Positions 1 through 5,724 are shown, counted from the stretch's first letter. The stretch is DNA of 5,908 nucleotides from CAZVTU01 sp964630295 (GCA_964630295.1 CAZVTU010000036.1:1-5908); one strand, 5' to 3'. Notes: generated by a model not told the origin, from the sequence alone. Numbers and translations: made by a program.

Positions 1-1
1 G

Positions 2-622
2 GGAATAAATATTTTGTTTTGGCCAAAGAAAGGACATGAAGGAAAATTCATTCATCACCCCCAATCGAAGACAGCTTATAAAAAAGCAATTAATCCCAAA
101 AGAGAATATTATTTATCTCACGTTATTATTCTAGAAATTTATGAAGATATATGTGACGTATTTGCTAATATCTTAGCAATTTTGTGGAATATAGCCGATA
201 AAGAAAAAAGAGAAAGAATATTGAGATATTTTTTAAAGAAAGAAATTTCAAAACCCTATCCCGTAAGGGTTTTAGATAATCCTGTGTATAAAGGATATCG
301 TTTTTTATATCCTACTATGGACGAATACAGAGAAAAACCATGGAAATGTTTGCCATTCTGTTACCATAATGGAGGAATTTGGCCTTTTGTTGGTGGCTTT
401 TATATTTTAGCTTTATTAAAGGCCGATAAACAAAAGGAAGCAAAAAAAGAATTAGAAAAATTAGCTGAAGCAAATAGAATAGGGAAAGAAAGAGAATGGG
501 AGTTTAATGAATGGTTGCATGGGAAAAATGGTAAACCAATGGGATCGCCTCTTCAATCTTGGAATGCTGCCGGGTATATTATGGCTTATAAAGCAGTGAA
601 AGAAGGAAAAATAATTTTATGA
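2..622 (+). CDS. Glycoside hydrolase, amylo-alpha-1,6-glucosidase / GH100-like, C-terminal part (5' partial)
   Basis: The reading frame is open to the left edge, so the gene is taken as 5'-partial; a TTG at 14 could be a start but has no ribosome binding site. Counting residues from that TTG, the visible part resembles the last third of an (alpha/alpha)6-barrel glycosidase. It has a DVFANILAIL segment at 48-57 (usually DTFGNLLAI-like), a PYPVRVL linker at 81-87, YHNGGIWPF at 117-125 and EFNEWLHG at 163-170. E166 sits where related GH63/GH100-type enzymes carry a catalytic glutamate. A closing QSWNAAGYIMAY (181-192) resembles the 'WSAAGYL' end of the family. Expected role: hydrolysis of alpha-glucosidic or sucrose-type bonds; the substrate cannot be told. 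No signal peptide can be judged because the N-terminus is missing. It is followed after 4 bases by a transporter gene, suggesting one operon. Family fit is moderately sure, exact activity is not. Confidence 0.62.
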   Translation, partial: GINILFWPKKGHEGKFIHHPQSKTAYKKAINPKREYYLSHVIILEIYEDICDVFANILAILWNIADKEKRERILRYFLKKEISKPYPVRVLDNPVYKGYRFLYPTMDEYREKPWKCLPFCYHNGGIWPFVGGFYILALLKADKQKEAKKELEKLAEANRIGKEREWEFNEWLHGKNGKPMGSPLQSWNAAGYIMAYKAVKEGKIIL

Positions 623-626
623 TTCT

Positions 627-1817
627 ATGCCCTTTCGTCTTTCACCAATTCATTTTCTTCATTATTTCTTAAAAAGAGAGGCCAGCCAGTTTTTTACTAG
701 TATTGCGATTCGATCTTTAGCTTTAGGAATGATTTTAATTTATGAACCAATTTATCTGTATTCTTATTTTGACAACTCTCTTTCTTTTACCTTATTATTT
801 TTTGGAGCAATTCATGGCCTTTATGGACTTTTAGCCGTTTATGGGGGAAGGTTGATGGCGAGAATTGGTCTGAAACACAATATGCTTTTTAGCCATTTTT
901 TCTTTTTTGCTTATTATCTTTCTCTCTTTTTTCTTTATAGTTATATTTGGTTACTTCCCTTGGCGATAATTTTAAAAGCAATTGGCATGACTTTATTTTG
1001 GCCAGCTTTCCATACTGACTTTGTTCGTTTTTCAGAGAGAAACTACCAAGGAAGAGAAGTCGGGAAAATGAATATAGCCTTTTCAGTTCCTACTATTTTA
1101 AGTCCAGTTATTGGGGGAATAATTCTAAACGTAGCTAGCTATTCTACTTTGTTTATTACTGTTTTAGTTGTTCTTTTTACCTCCTCTATTCCGATGTTTC
1201 TTTCGAGAGAAACACAGGTTGTTTACAGTGATTCCTATCAAAAGGCTTGGCAGAGAATTTTTAAAAAAGAAAACCGGAAGATTTCTTTTGCTTTTATTGC
1301 TGATACTCTTGAAATGGGGATAAACTACTATTTATGGCCTCTTTTTATGTTTATTCTAGCAATTAGCTATACTACTATGGGAGGAATTACCACCTTTGCT
1401 TTGGGAGCAGCTGCTCTTTTTACTCTGTATATGGGAAGAATGTCCGACACGATAAGCAATCGGGTTTGGTTTTTAAATATTGGTTCGATTTTAACTTCCG
1501 TTTCTTGGATTATAAAGTATTTTGTTGTAAATCCTTTTGACGCCTTTTTAGCTCAGACTCTCTATCGAATTTGCCGGATTTCAGCGAGTATTCCCTTTCA
1601 AACTTTTTTTTATGACAAAATTTCTCTAAGAGGAAAAGAAGCAGATGAATTTATAGTTTATCGAGAGGTTTTAACCAATCTTTCTCGTTTCTTTTTCTTT
1701 TTAATTTTAGCTGGAATTTTTCTCTTTTTTCCCAAAGTTAACATTGCTTTTATTATTGCCGCCATATTGTCCTTTGGATTTATGTTAATGGGAATTCCTC
1801 CCAAATTTAAGTGGTAA
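627..1817 (+). CDS. Major facilitator superfamily-type transporter, 12 membrane helices
   Basis: This 396-residue protein is almost entirely hydrophobic, with about 12 predicted membrane segments in two halves and a short basic linker near 203-217. A motif-A-like loop between helices 2 and 3 reads GGRLMARIGLKH (73-84). A degenerate counterpart in the second half is GRMSDTISNR (270-279). A glycine/proline-rich helix 5 containing SPVIGG (159-164) resembles motif C. These support an inner-membrane MFS carrier, but the substrate is not evident; the acidic and aromatic residues seen in sugar or drug subfamilies are not diagnostic here. The ATG at 627 lies 4 bases after the preceding stop and has no Shine-Dalgarno at normal spacing, so translation is probably coupled to the upstream glycosidase gene. 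It is followed 2 bases later by the PAP2 gene. I recall similar orphan carriers in Parcubacteria genomes, but that is memory, not a search. Confidence 0.8.
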   Translation: MPFRLSPIHFLHYFLKREASQFFTSIAIRSLALGMILIYEPIYLYSYFDNSLSFTLLFFGAIHGLYGLLAVYGGRLMARIGLKHNMLFSHFFFFAYYLSLFFLYSYIWLLPLAIILKAIGMTLFWPAFHTDFVRFSERNYQGREVGKMNIAFSVPTILSPVIGGIILNVASYSTLFITVLVVLFTSSIPMFLSRETQVVYSDSYQKAWQRIFKKENRKISFAFIADTLEMGINYYLWPLFMFILAISYTTMGGITTFALGAAALFTLYMGRMSDTISNRVWFLNIGSILTSVSWIIKYFVVNPFDAFLAQTLYRICRISASIPFQTFFYDKISLRGKEADEFIVYREVLTNLSRFFFFLILAGIFLFFPKVNIAFIIAAILSFGFMLMGIPPKFKW

Positions 1818-1819
1818 AA

Positions 1820-2323
1820 ATGGATTTCTTAATTTTCCAACAAATAAACAACTTTGCAGGAAGAAATATCTATCTTGATTTCTTTGGAATTTTCTGTGCT
1901 AAATATTTAGGTTACATTTTAATTTTTGTTCTTTTTCTATTCTTGATAAAAAATTTAAAAAAATATCGGCCAATGGTAATTAAAATATTAGGAGCAGTAA
2001 TTCTTTCTAGATTTCTAATTACAGAATTAATCCGTTTTTTTTGGCAAAAACCTCGGCCGTTTGTCGAAAATAACGTTAACTTACTTATAAATCATTTGCC
2101 CACCCCTTCTTTTCCTTCCGGTCACGCTGCTTTCTTTTTTGCCCTATCTACAGTTATTTATTTTTACAACAAAAAAACTGGCATTTTGTTTTTGATTGCC
2201 AGCTCCTTAATTGCTATTTCTCGAATCTTCTGTGGTATTCACTGGCCATCAGATATATTAACTGGAACTTTAATTGGAGTGTTTTCTGGTTGGTTAGTGA
2301 TGAGAATTTTTAAAAAATATTAG
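1820..2323 (+). CDS. PAP2-family membrane phosphatase (possible undecaprenyl-diphosphatase or lipid phosphatase)
   Basis: The PAP2/acid phosphatase signature is complete. Counting from the GTG at 1811, there is R75-x6-R82-P83 (the usual first residue is K), P102-S103-G104-H105, and S137-R138-x5-H144-x3-D148. H105 and H144 are the expected catalytic histidines, with D148 as relay. About five or six membrane helices surround the motifs and place the active site at the membrane face. At 167-170 residues it is a compact bacterial PAP2, the size of BcrC-like undecaprenyl-diphosphate phosphatases and of phosphatidylglycerol-phosphate phosphatases; the sequence alone does not choose between them. 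I prefer the ATG at 1820, 2 bases after the transporter stop. The GTG at 1811 would add three residues and overlap by 7 bases. Neither has a clear Shine-Dalgarno, so translational coupling is likely. The stop codon touches the 3' end of the opposite-strand tRNA gene. Confidence 0.9.
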   Translation: MDFLIFQQINNFAGRNIYLDFFGIFCAKYLGYILIFVLFLFLIKNLKKYRPMVIKILGAVILSRFLITELIRFFWQKPRPFVENNVNLLINHLPTPSFPSGHAAFFFALSTVIYFYNKKTGILFLIASSLIAISRIFCGIHWPSDILTGTLIGVFSGWLVMRIFKKY

Positions 2324-2407
2324 TGCCGCGGGAGGGACTCGAACCCTCATGGGATTTCTCCCATACGATTTTGAGTCGTACGCGTAAACCAATTCCGCCA
2401 CCGCGGC
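2324..2407 (-). tRNA. tRNA-Leu (anticodon CAA)
   Basis: The minus strand folds into a full class II cloverleaf of 84 nucleotides. The acceptor stem is GCCGCGG/CCGCGGC with discriminator A. The D arm has a three-pair stem and a GG in its loop. The anticodon stem TACGA/TCGTA encloses loop CTCAAAA, giving anticodon CAA (2371-2373), which reads the UUG codon. The long variable arm has stem TGGGA/TCCCA and loop GAAA, as expected for leucine. The T arm is GAGGG-TTCGAGT-CCCTC. The 3' CCA is not encoded (the next bases are CTA), so a CCA-adding enzyme is needed. The discriminator base directly abuts the PAP2 stop codon on the other strand. Confidence 0.97.
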
Positions 2408-2420
2408 ATATTTATTTTTT
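2324..2420 (+). terminator. Candidate terminator formed by the antisense copy of the tRNA plus T-tract
   Basis: Read on the plus strand, the acceptor-stem halves TGCCGCGG (2324-2331) and CCGCGGCA (2401-2408) can pair around the folded antisense cloverleaf. They are followed at once by a T-rich tract, TATTTATTTTTT (2409-2420). A GC-rich stem before a U-tract is what an intrinsic terminator needs, and it begins one base after the PAP2 stop. The loop is far longer than in a classical terminator, so this is a structural suggestion only. Confidence 0.3.
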
Positions 2421-2444
2421 ACCAAATTTTATCTTATTTTTCAA
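2416..2444 (-). promoter_or_regulatory. Promoter of tRNA-Leu (extended -10)
   Basis: On the minus strand a -35-like TTGAAA (2444-2439, 5/6 to consensus) is followed after exactly 17 bases by TAAAAA (2421-2416, 4/6). The -10 is preceded by TGG (2424-2422), the extended -10 signature. The mature tRNA begins 8 bases past the -10, so transcription would start within about two bases of the tRNA 5' end, leaving little for RNase P to remove. Confidence 0.5.
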
Positions 2445-2469
2445 TCTTATAATCGCATTCTTTAATTTC

Positions 2470-2481
2470 GAGCGGAACGAG
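2470..2481 (+). repeat. Short repeat GAGCGGAACGAG, copy 1 (degenerate)
   Basis: This 12-mer matches the copy at 2498-2509 at 10 of 12 positions, in the same orientation and 28 bases away start to start. It lies just outside the topA stop codon, in the gap before the tRNA promoter. Confidence 0.45.
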
Positions 2482-2484
2482 AAA

Positions 2485-4545
2485 TCAAGGTTTTGTTGAG
2501 CGAAGCGAGAGACAGTTCTTATTCGAGCACTTTATTTCTCCCTTTTTCGTTTGAATTAAAAGGGAATTACATTTTGGACATCTTGCACCAGTTGGTTTTT
2601 CCCATAAAGCAAAATCACACTCCGGATATCGATTGCAACCATAAAATATTTTATTTTTTTTAGTTCTTTTTTCAACAATTTTGCCCTTTTTACATTTCGG
2701 ACAATTAATTCCCAAAATGTTTTCTTTTAATGGTTCAGTATATTTACATTTCGGGAATTTAGAACAAGCGTAAAATTTTCCATATTTTCCCAATCTAATT
2801 AATAAAGGGGCTCCACATTGTGGACATTTTTTTTGAGTGGGAATTTCAGTGATGTCTTTTTTTGAAACTTCTTTATATTTTCTCTTTAAATTCTCTTCAA
2901 AAGGTTTATAAAAATTCTTGATTACTGGGACCCATTTTTTTTCTCCCTGAGCAATCTTATCTAAATCTTTTTCCATTTCAGCAGTGAAACCAATATCAAC
3001 GATTTTTGGGAAATGTTCTACCAAAAGATCATTTACCACAAATCCAATTTCGGTGGGTTTAAATCTTTTTTGTTCATCTTTTTCAATATAATTTTTTTCT
3101 TGAATTGTGGATAGAATTGGAGCATAAGTTGAGGGTCTACCAATTCCGTTTTCCTCGAGAGCCTTAATTAAAGTAGCCTCAGTGTATCTTGGTGGAGGTT
3201 GAGTAAAATGCTGTGACGGGATCAGTTTTATTAGTTCTAAGATTTCATTTATTTCAAGGGGAGGTAATTCAGTTTCTTCGTATTTTATAGGATAAATTTT
3301 TAAAAATCCATCAAATCTTAAAATTTGACCAGTAGTTCGAAAAACATAATTTTTAGCAGCAATGTCAACAGTTGTTGCATCAAAAATTGCCTGAGCCATT
3401 TGGCCGGCGATAAATCTTCGCCAGATTAAATCATAAAGTTTTTTTTGTTGGGTATTTAATTTTAAATTTTCAGGCTTTCGATCGGGATAAGTAGGTCTGA
3501 TAGCTTCATGGGCCTCCTGGGCACTTTTAGATTTAGTTTTGTATTTTCTAAAAAACCCGGCCCAATATTCTTTACCATAATTTTCCGTAATAAATTTTTT
3601 AGCCGAAAATAAAGATTGATCTGAAAGATTTAAGGAATCGGTTCGATGATAAGTAATAAAACCTTTTTCATAAAGATTTTGAGCGATCTGCATTGTCAGC
3701 TTTGCTGGAAATCTGAATTTTTGCCAAGCTGTTTGTTGTAAAGTAGAAGTTGTAAATGGAGGGAGGGGATTTCTCTTAATTTCTTTTTTTTCTACATTTA
3801 TTACTTTGTATTCTGCTCCTTCCAAATCCTTAATAATTTTTAGTGCCTCATCTTTTGTTTTAATTCCAAGTTTTGGGATAGTTTCGCTATCTTTTTTTAT
3901 TAATAAAGCTTCAAACTCATTACTTTTGACTTTTGACTTTTGACTTTTGACTTTGAGGAGCGTAGCGACGATTGTCCAGTATTCTTGAGGAATAAATTTC
4001 TCAATTTCTCTTTCTCTTTCTACAACTAATCTTACTGCTACCGATTGAACTCTTCCTGCCGATAATCTTCGAGCTACTTTTTTCCATAAAAAAGGAGAGA
4101 GTTTATAGCCAACAATTCTATCCAAAATTCTTCTTGCCTGCTGAGCATCAACTAAATTCATATCAATTTTTCTGGGATTTTTAAGAGCTTCTTCAACAGC
4201 TTTTTTTGTAATTTCGTGAAAAACAATTCTTTGGTAGGGTTTTTGACCGTTTAAATTCAGAACTTGAGATAAGTGCCAAGCAATGGCTTCTCCCTCTCTA
4301 TCTTCATCGGTTGCTAAAATTGTTAGATTTGCCTTCTGAGTTTCTTCGGCTAAAAGTTGAACAATTTTTTTTGATTTTACTGGAATAATATATTTCGGTT
4401 TAAAATTATTTTCAATATCAATTCCAAATTCATCCTCCGGTAAATCTCGGATGTGACCATAAGAAGATAAAACTTTATAATCTGCTCCTAAAAATTTACT
4501 TATTGTTTTTGATTTTGTAGGTGATTCAACGATAACTAATTGCAT
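2485..4545 (-). CDS. topA: DNA topoisomerase I (type IA)
   Basis: This enzyme relaxes negative supercoils through a transient 5'-phosphotyrosine link. The 686-residue protein is complete. The Toprim domain (about 1-115) has E7 in VIVESPTKSK and the metal-binding D80-x-D82-x-E84. The central domain includes LSAGRVQSVAVR (161-172). The active tyrosine is Y299 in GFITYHRTDS (295-304), followed by HEAIRPT (346-352) and ENGIGRPSTYAPIL (465-478). Three C-terminal four-cysteine zinc ribbons use C574/C577/C594/C600, C615/C618/C637/C643 and C656/C659/C673/C678. The ATG at 4545 is fixed by an AGGAGG eight bases upstream. It overlaps dprA by 20 bases, so the two are co-transcribed and probably translationally coupled. 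Two oddities stand out: a KVKSQKSKVKS insertion (198-208) encoded by tandem heptamers, and a tail LSLRSTKP (679-686) encoded by a short genomic repeat. Neither touches a catalytic residue. Confidence 0.98.
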   Translation of the reverse strand: MQLVIVESPTKSKTISKFLGADYKVLSSYGHIRDLPEDEFGIDIENNFKPKYIIPVKSKKIVQLLAEETQKANLTILATDEDREGEAIAWHLSQVLNLNGQKPYQRIVFHEITKKAVEEALKNPRKIDMNLVDAQQARRILDRIVGYKLSPFLWKKVARRLSAGRVQSVAVRLVVEREREIEKFIPQEYWTIVATLLKVKSQKSKVKSNEFEALLIKKDSETIPKLGIKTKDEALKIIKDLEGAEYKVINVEKKEIKRNPLPPFTTSTLQQTAWQKFRFPAKLTMQIAQNLYEKGFITYHRTDSLNLSDQSLFSAKKFITENYGKEYWAGFFRKYKTKSKSAQEAHEAIRPTYPDRKPENLKLNTQQKKLYDLIWRRFIAGQMAQAIFDATTVDIAAKNYVFRTTGQILRFDGFLKIYPIKYEETELPPLEINEILELIKLIPSQHFTQPPPRYTEATLIKALEENGIGRPSTYAPILSTIQEKNYIEKDEQKRFKPTEIGFVVNDLLVEHFPKIVDIGFTAEMEKDLDKIAQGEKKWVPVIKNFYKPFEENLKRKYKEVSKKDITEIPTQKKCPQCGAPLLIRLGKYGKFYACSKFPKCKYTEPLKENILGINCPKCKKGKIVEKRTKKNKIFYGCNRYPECDFALWEKPTGARCPKCNSLLIQTKKGEIKCSNKNCLSLRSTKP
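2498..2509 (+). repeat. Short repeat GAGCGAAGCGAG, copy 2
   Basis: The 12-mer contains GCGAAGC, which is known to form an unusually stable DNA mini-hairpin with a GAA loop. It lies inside the last codons of topA and encodes most of the LSLRS tail, 11 bases before the end of the gene. Copies of this type, as I recall, are scattered through many CPR genomes. Confidence 0.55.
3922..3956. repeat. Tandem heptamer TTTTGAC x4 inside topA
   Basis: Four perfect copies of TTTTGAC (3924-3930, 3931-3937, 3938-3944, 3945-3951) are flanked by a partial AC on the left and a TTTGA on the right. Read on the coding strand, the unit is GTCAAAA. Because seven is not a multiple of three, the frame cycles and yields KVKSQKS every three units. 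It resembles the short tandem heptamers known from cyanobacteria. Confidence 0.95.
3958..3969 (+). repeat. Short repeat GAGCGTAGCGAC, copy 3, next to the heptamer array
   Basis: It matches copy 2 at 10 of 12 positions and keeps the GCGNAGC mini-hairpin core (here GCGTAGC). It begins two bases after the heptamer array, so repeat and array look like one inserted module within topA. It encodes the VATL stretch at about residues 193-196. Confidence 0.5.
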
Positions 4546-5404
4546 AGATATTCCCTCCTAAATTTCTTACTTTACCCTGAATTTCTAAATTTGCAAGGGT
4601 AGAGGCTACTTTTTGAGCTGGCAATTTCGTCTTCTCAATAATTTTATCAATGTCTAAAGCTCTTTCTTTTAATATTTTCAAGATTAATCTTTCTTCTACG
4701 TTGCTTTCTCCAAAATAGGGGACACCCGTTCTCCCCAATTTTTTAAAAGAAAGAGAAAATTCTTTTAAGATATCTTCAGCTGATTCGACTAACTTTGCTC
4801 CCTGCTTAATTAGATAATGACAACCCTTAGAGTTCAAAGAATAAATCTGTCCGGGGATAGCAAAAACTTTTCTACCTTGAGATTTTGCCAGTTGAGCGGT
4901 AATTAAAGCACCAGATTTTTCCTTTGCTTCAATTACTAAAACACCGAGAGATAACCCCGAGATTATTCTATTTCTTTGAGGAAAAGTAAACTTAGAACCT
5001 GGGGTGCCGGCAGGATATTCAGAGATTAAACAACCGCCAGTTTCTAAAATTTTCTTAGCTAATTTTAGGTTTTCTTTTGGATAAATTGATTTTTCATCAA
5101 TTCCGGTTCCTAAAACAGCGATTGTTCGTTTTTTTCGTTCAACAACTGAGCGGTGGACGAAAGTATCAATCCCTGGAGCTAATCCTGAAACAATAGTTAA
5201 TCCTACTTCAGTTAACTCTCCAGCAATTTCCAGAGCTATTTGTTTTCCATAAGAAGAACATCGCCTTGTTCCCACAATGGCAAGACAATCTTCATCGGGT
5301 AGAACTTCCCCTCGGTGATAAAGAAACTCTGGTGGGTCTTTAATTTCTTTCAGAAGTTTAGGATAATTTTTATCCTGAGTTGAAATCTTTCGGATTTCTC
5401 TCAT
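4526..5404 (-). CDS. dprA: DNA-processing protein DprA (Smf)
   Basis: DprA binds incoming single-stranded DNA and loads RecA during natural transformation in the cytoplasm. The 292-residue protein has the Rossmann-like core: LAIVGTRRCSSYG (41-53), SGLAPGID (73-80), IAVLGTGID (95-103), SEYPAGTP (128-135), FPQRNRIISGLS (141-152) and ESGALIT-like KSGALITAQLAKSQGRKVFAIPG (163-185, written here only by its ends). A winged-helix DprA C-terminal domain follows from about 236 to 289. There is no N-terminal SAM-type domain, so this is a short form. P77 occupies the spot usually held by R or K in SGLA[R/K]GID. The ATG at 5404 lacks any Shine-Dalgarno and lies just downstream of an extended -10, so the mRNA is probably leaderless. 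The final codons contain the topA ribosome binding site. Gene order dprA-topA is common in bacteria. Confidence 0.97.
   Translation of the reverse strand: MREIRKISTQDKNYPKLLKEIKDPPEFLYHRGEVLPDEDCLAIVGTRRCSSYGKQIALEIAGELTEVGLTIVSGLAPGIDTFVHRSVVERKKRTIAVLGTGIDEKSIYPKENLKLAKKILETGGCLISEYPAGTPGSKFTFPQRNRIISGLSLGVLVIEAKEKSGALITAQLAKSQGRKVFAIPGQIYSLNSKGCHYLIKQGAKLVESAEDILKEFSLSFKKLGRTGVPYFGESNVEERLILKILKERALDIDKIIEKTKLPAQKVASTLANLEIQGKVRNLGGNIYAISYR
4554..4559 (-). promoter_or_regulatory. Shine-Dalgarno of topA inside dprA
   Basis: The minus strand reads AGGAGG eight bases before the topA ATG. The same bases form part of the dprA codons for L282-G283-G284, so the gene end is constrained by both protein and ribosome binding. 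This site decides the topA start. Confidence 0.85.
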
Positions 5405-5413
5405 AATTATTAA

Positions 5414-5422
5414 ACTATACCA
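5414..5422 (-). promoter_or_regulatory. Extended -10 promoter of dprA-topA
   Basis: The minus strand reads TGG-TATAGT (5422-5414), an extended -10 with 5/6 match to TATAAT. The -35 region (TTTTTA at 17-base spacing) matches poorly, as is usual for extended -10 promoters. The dprA ATG begins 10 bases after the -10 ends. Transcription should start only a few bases before it, and no ribosome binding site fits in that leader. Confidence 0.5.
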
Positions 5423-5467
5423 CCGATTTTTAAAAATAAAAAACCGCTTTGACTTTTTCTAATCGGT
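5422..5467. repeat. Inverted repeat ACCGATT / AATCGGT between divergent promoters
   Basis: A perfect 7-base inverted repeat has arms at 5422-5428 and 5461-5467, with centres 39 bases apart (about four helical turns). The left arm touches the TGG of the dprA extended -10. The right arm lies in the spacer of the opposite promoter. It could be an operator, but a 7-base match in about 120 bases is not rare by chance. Confidence 0.25.
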
Positions 5468-5477
5468 ATTTTATCTT
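5449..5477 (+). promoter_or_regulatory. Promoter of the small-gene cluster
   Basis: On the plus strand TTGACT (5449-5454, 5/6) is followed after exactly 17 bases by TATCTT (5472-5477, 4/6). Start of transcription would be near 5484, giving a leader of about 40 bases to the first small gene. It is divergent from the dprA promoter, with -10 elements about 50 bases apart. Confidence 0.45.
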
Positions 5478-5500
5478 TGAAATGGAGGGATTAGTTCTCC

Positions 5501-5514
5501 AAAATTGAAGAAGG
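5501..5514 (+). repeat. Leader repeat, copy 1 (AAAATTGAAGAAGG)
   Basis: This 14-mer stands directly before and partly within the ribosome binding site of the first small gene. It recurs with one difference at the right edge of the window (5895-5908). Confidence 0.6.
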
Positions 5515-5518
5515 GAGG
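5514..5518 (+). promoter_or_regulatory. Shine-Dalgarno of the 55-codon gene
   Basis: GGAGG ends six bases before the ATG at 5525, within AAGGGAGGAAAGAG. Such a strong site at ideal spacing supports translation of an otherwise easily dismissed short frame. Confidence 0.75.
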
Positions 5519-5524
5519 AAAGAG

Positions 5525-5692
5525 ATGAGAAACAACAAAATTAAAATTACCACTAGTATTGCTGAGGAGATAATAAAAAAAGCGAGTGAGAGATATTGGA
5601 AAGCAGAATTAGAGCGTAAGAAACGAGGTTTAAGAAGACCCGAGGAACCAGGCCTTTCTTCAAGAGCAAGGTTTTCTATAATTGATTTTTAA
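5525..5692 (+). CDS. Small hypothetical protein, 55 residues
   Basis: I do not recognise this protein. The frame runs from an ATG with a strong GGAGG to a TAA. It starts MRNNKIKITTSIAEEIIKKA: a short alternating strand (KIKITTSI) and then a likely amphipathic helix (AEEIIKKASERYWKAELERKK). A basic, proline-containing segment follows (RGLRRPEEPG, 34-43), and the tail is SSRARFSIIDF. The strand-then-helix opening resembles the first half of ribbon-helix-helix repressors, but the second helix with its usual hydrophobic pattern is not visible, so this link is weak. The protein is strongly basic and could bind nucleic acid. It is soluble in appearance, with no membrane segment. It is the first gene after the divergent promoter and lies 47 bases before a second small gene, so both are probably on one transcript. 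Confidence 0.7.
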   Translation: MRNNKIKITTSIAEEIIKKASERYWKAELERKKRGLRRPEEPGLSSRARFSIIDF

Positions 5693-5724
5693 TCTTCTCT
5701 AGAATAAGGCTTGAACTAATCTCG

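Larger units (their letters stand above)
2408..2484. other. Gap between tRNA-Leu and the topA 3' end
   Basis: This 77-base AT-rich gap carries the tRNA promoter in its left half and one GAGCGGAACGAG repeat in its right half. No strong GC hairpin followed by a T-run is visible downstream of topA on the minus strand. topA transcripts may therefore read into the tRNA gene. Confidence 0.5.

Noticed and set aside
250..273. Perfect 8-base stem AAAACCCT/AGGGTTTT with an 8-base loop, ending in four T, looking like an intrinsic terminator
   Set aside because: It lies inside the conserved PYPVRVL coding stretch of the glycosidase, the T-run is short and the gene continues well past it; codon content explains it.
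1811..1819. GTG at 1811 as the PAP2 start
   Set aside because: No Shine-Dalgarno supports it, and the ATG at 1820 fits a stop-restart after the transporter gene; the alternative changes only three residues.
2324..2407. tRNA-Leu as an integration site for a mobile element
   Set aside because: No integrase and no second copy of the tRNA 3' end appear in the window.
3922..3971. CRISPR-like or mobile repeat array in topA
   Set aside because: The units are 7 bases with no spacers and lie within an intact reading frame, so it is a simple tandem repeat.
5426..5437. 12-base palindrome ATTTTTAAAAAT between the divergent promoters
   Set aside because: Pure A/T palindromes of this length are common in AT-rich intergenic DNA and it has no flanking support as an operator.
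5482..5508. Eight-codon upstream frame (MEGLVLQN) before the first small gene, with a TGGAG/CTCCA hairpin (5483-5501)
   Set aside because: The start has no ribosome binding site, the stem is only five pairs with a nine-base loop, and the predicted transcription start near 5484 may fall inside its start codon.
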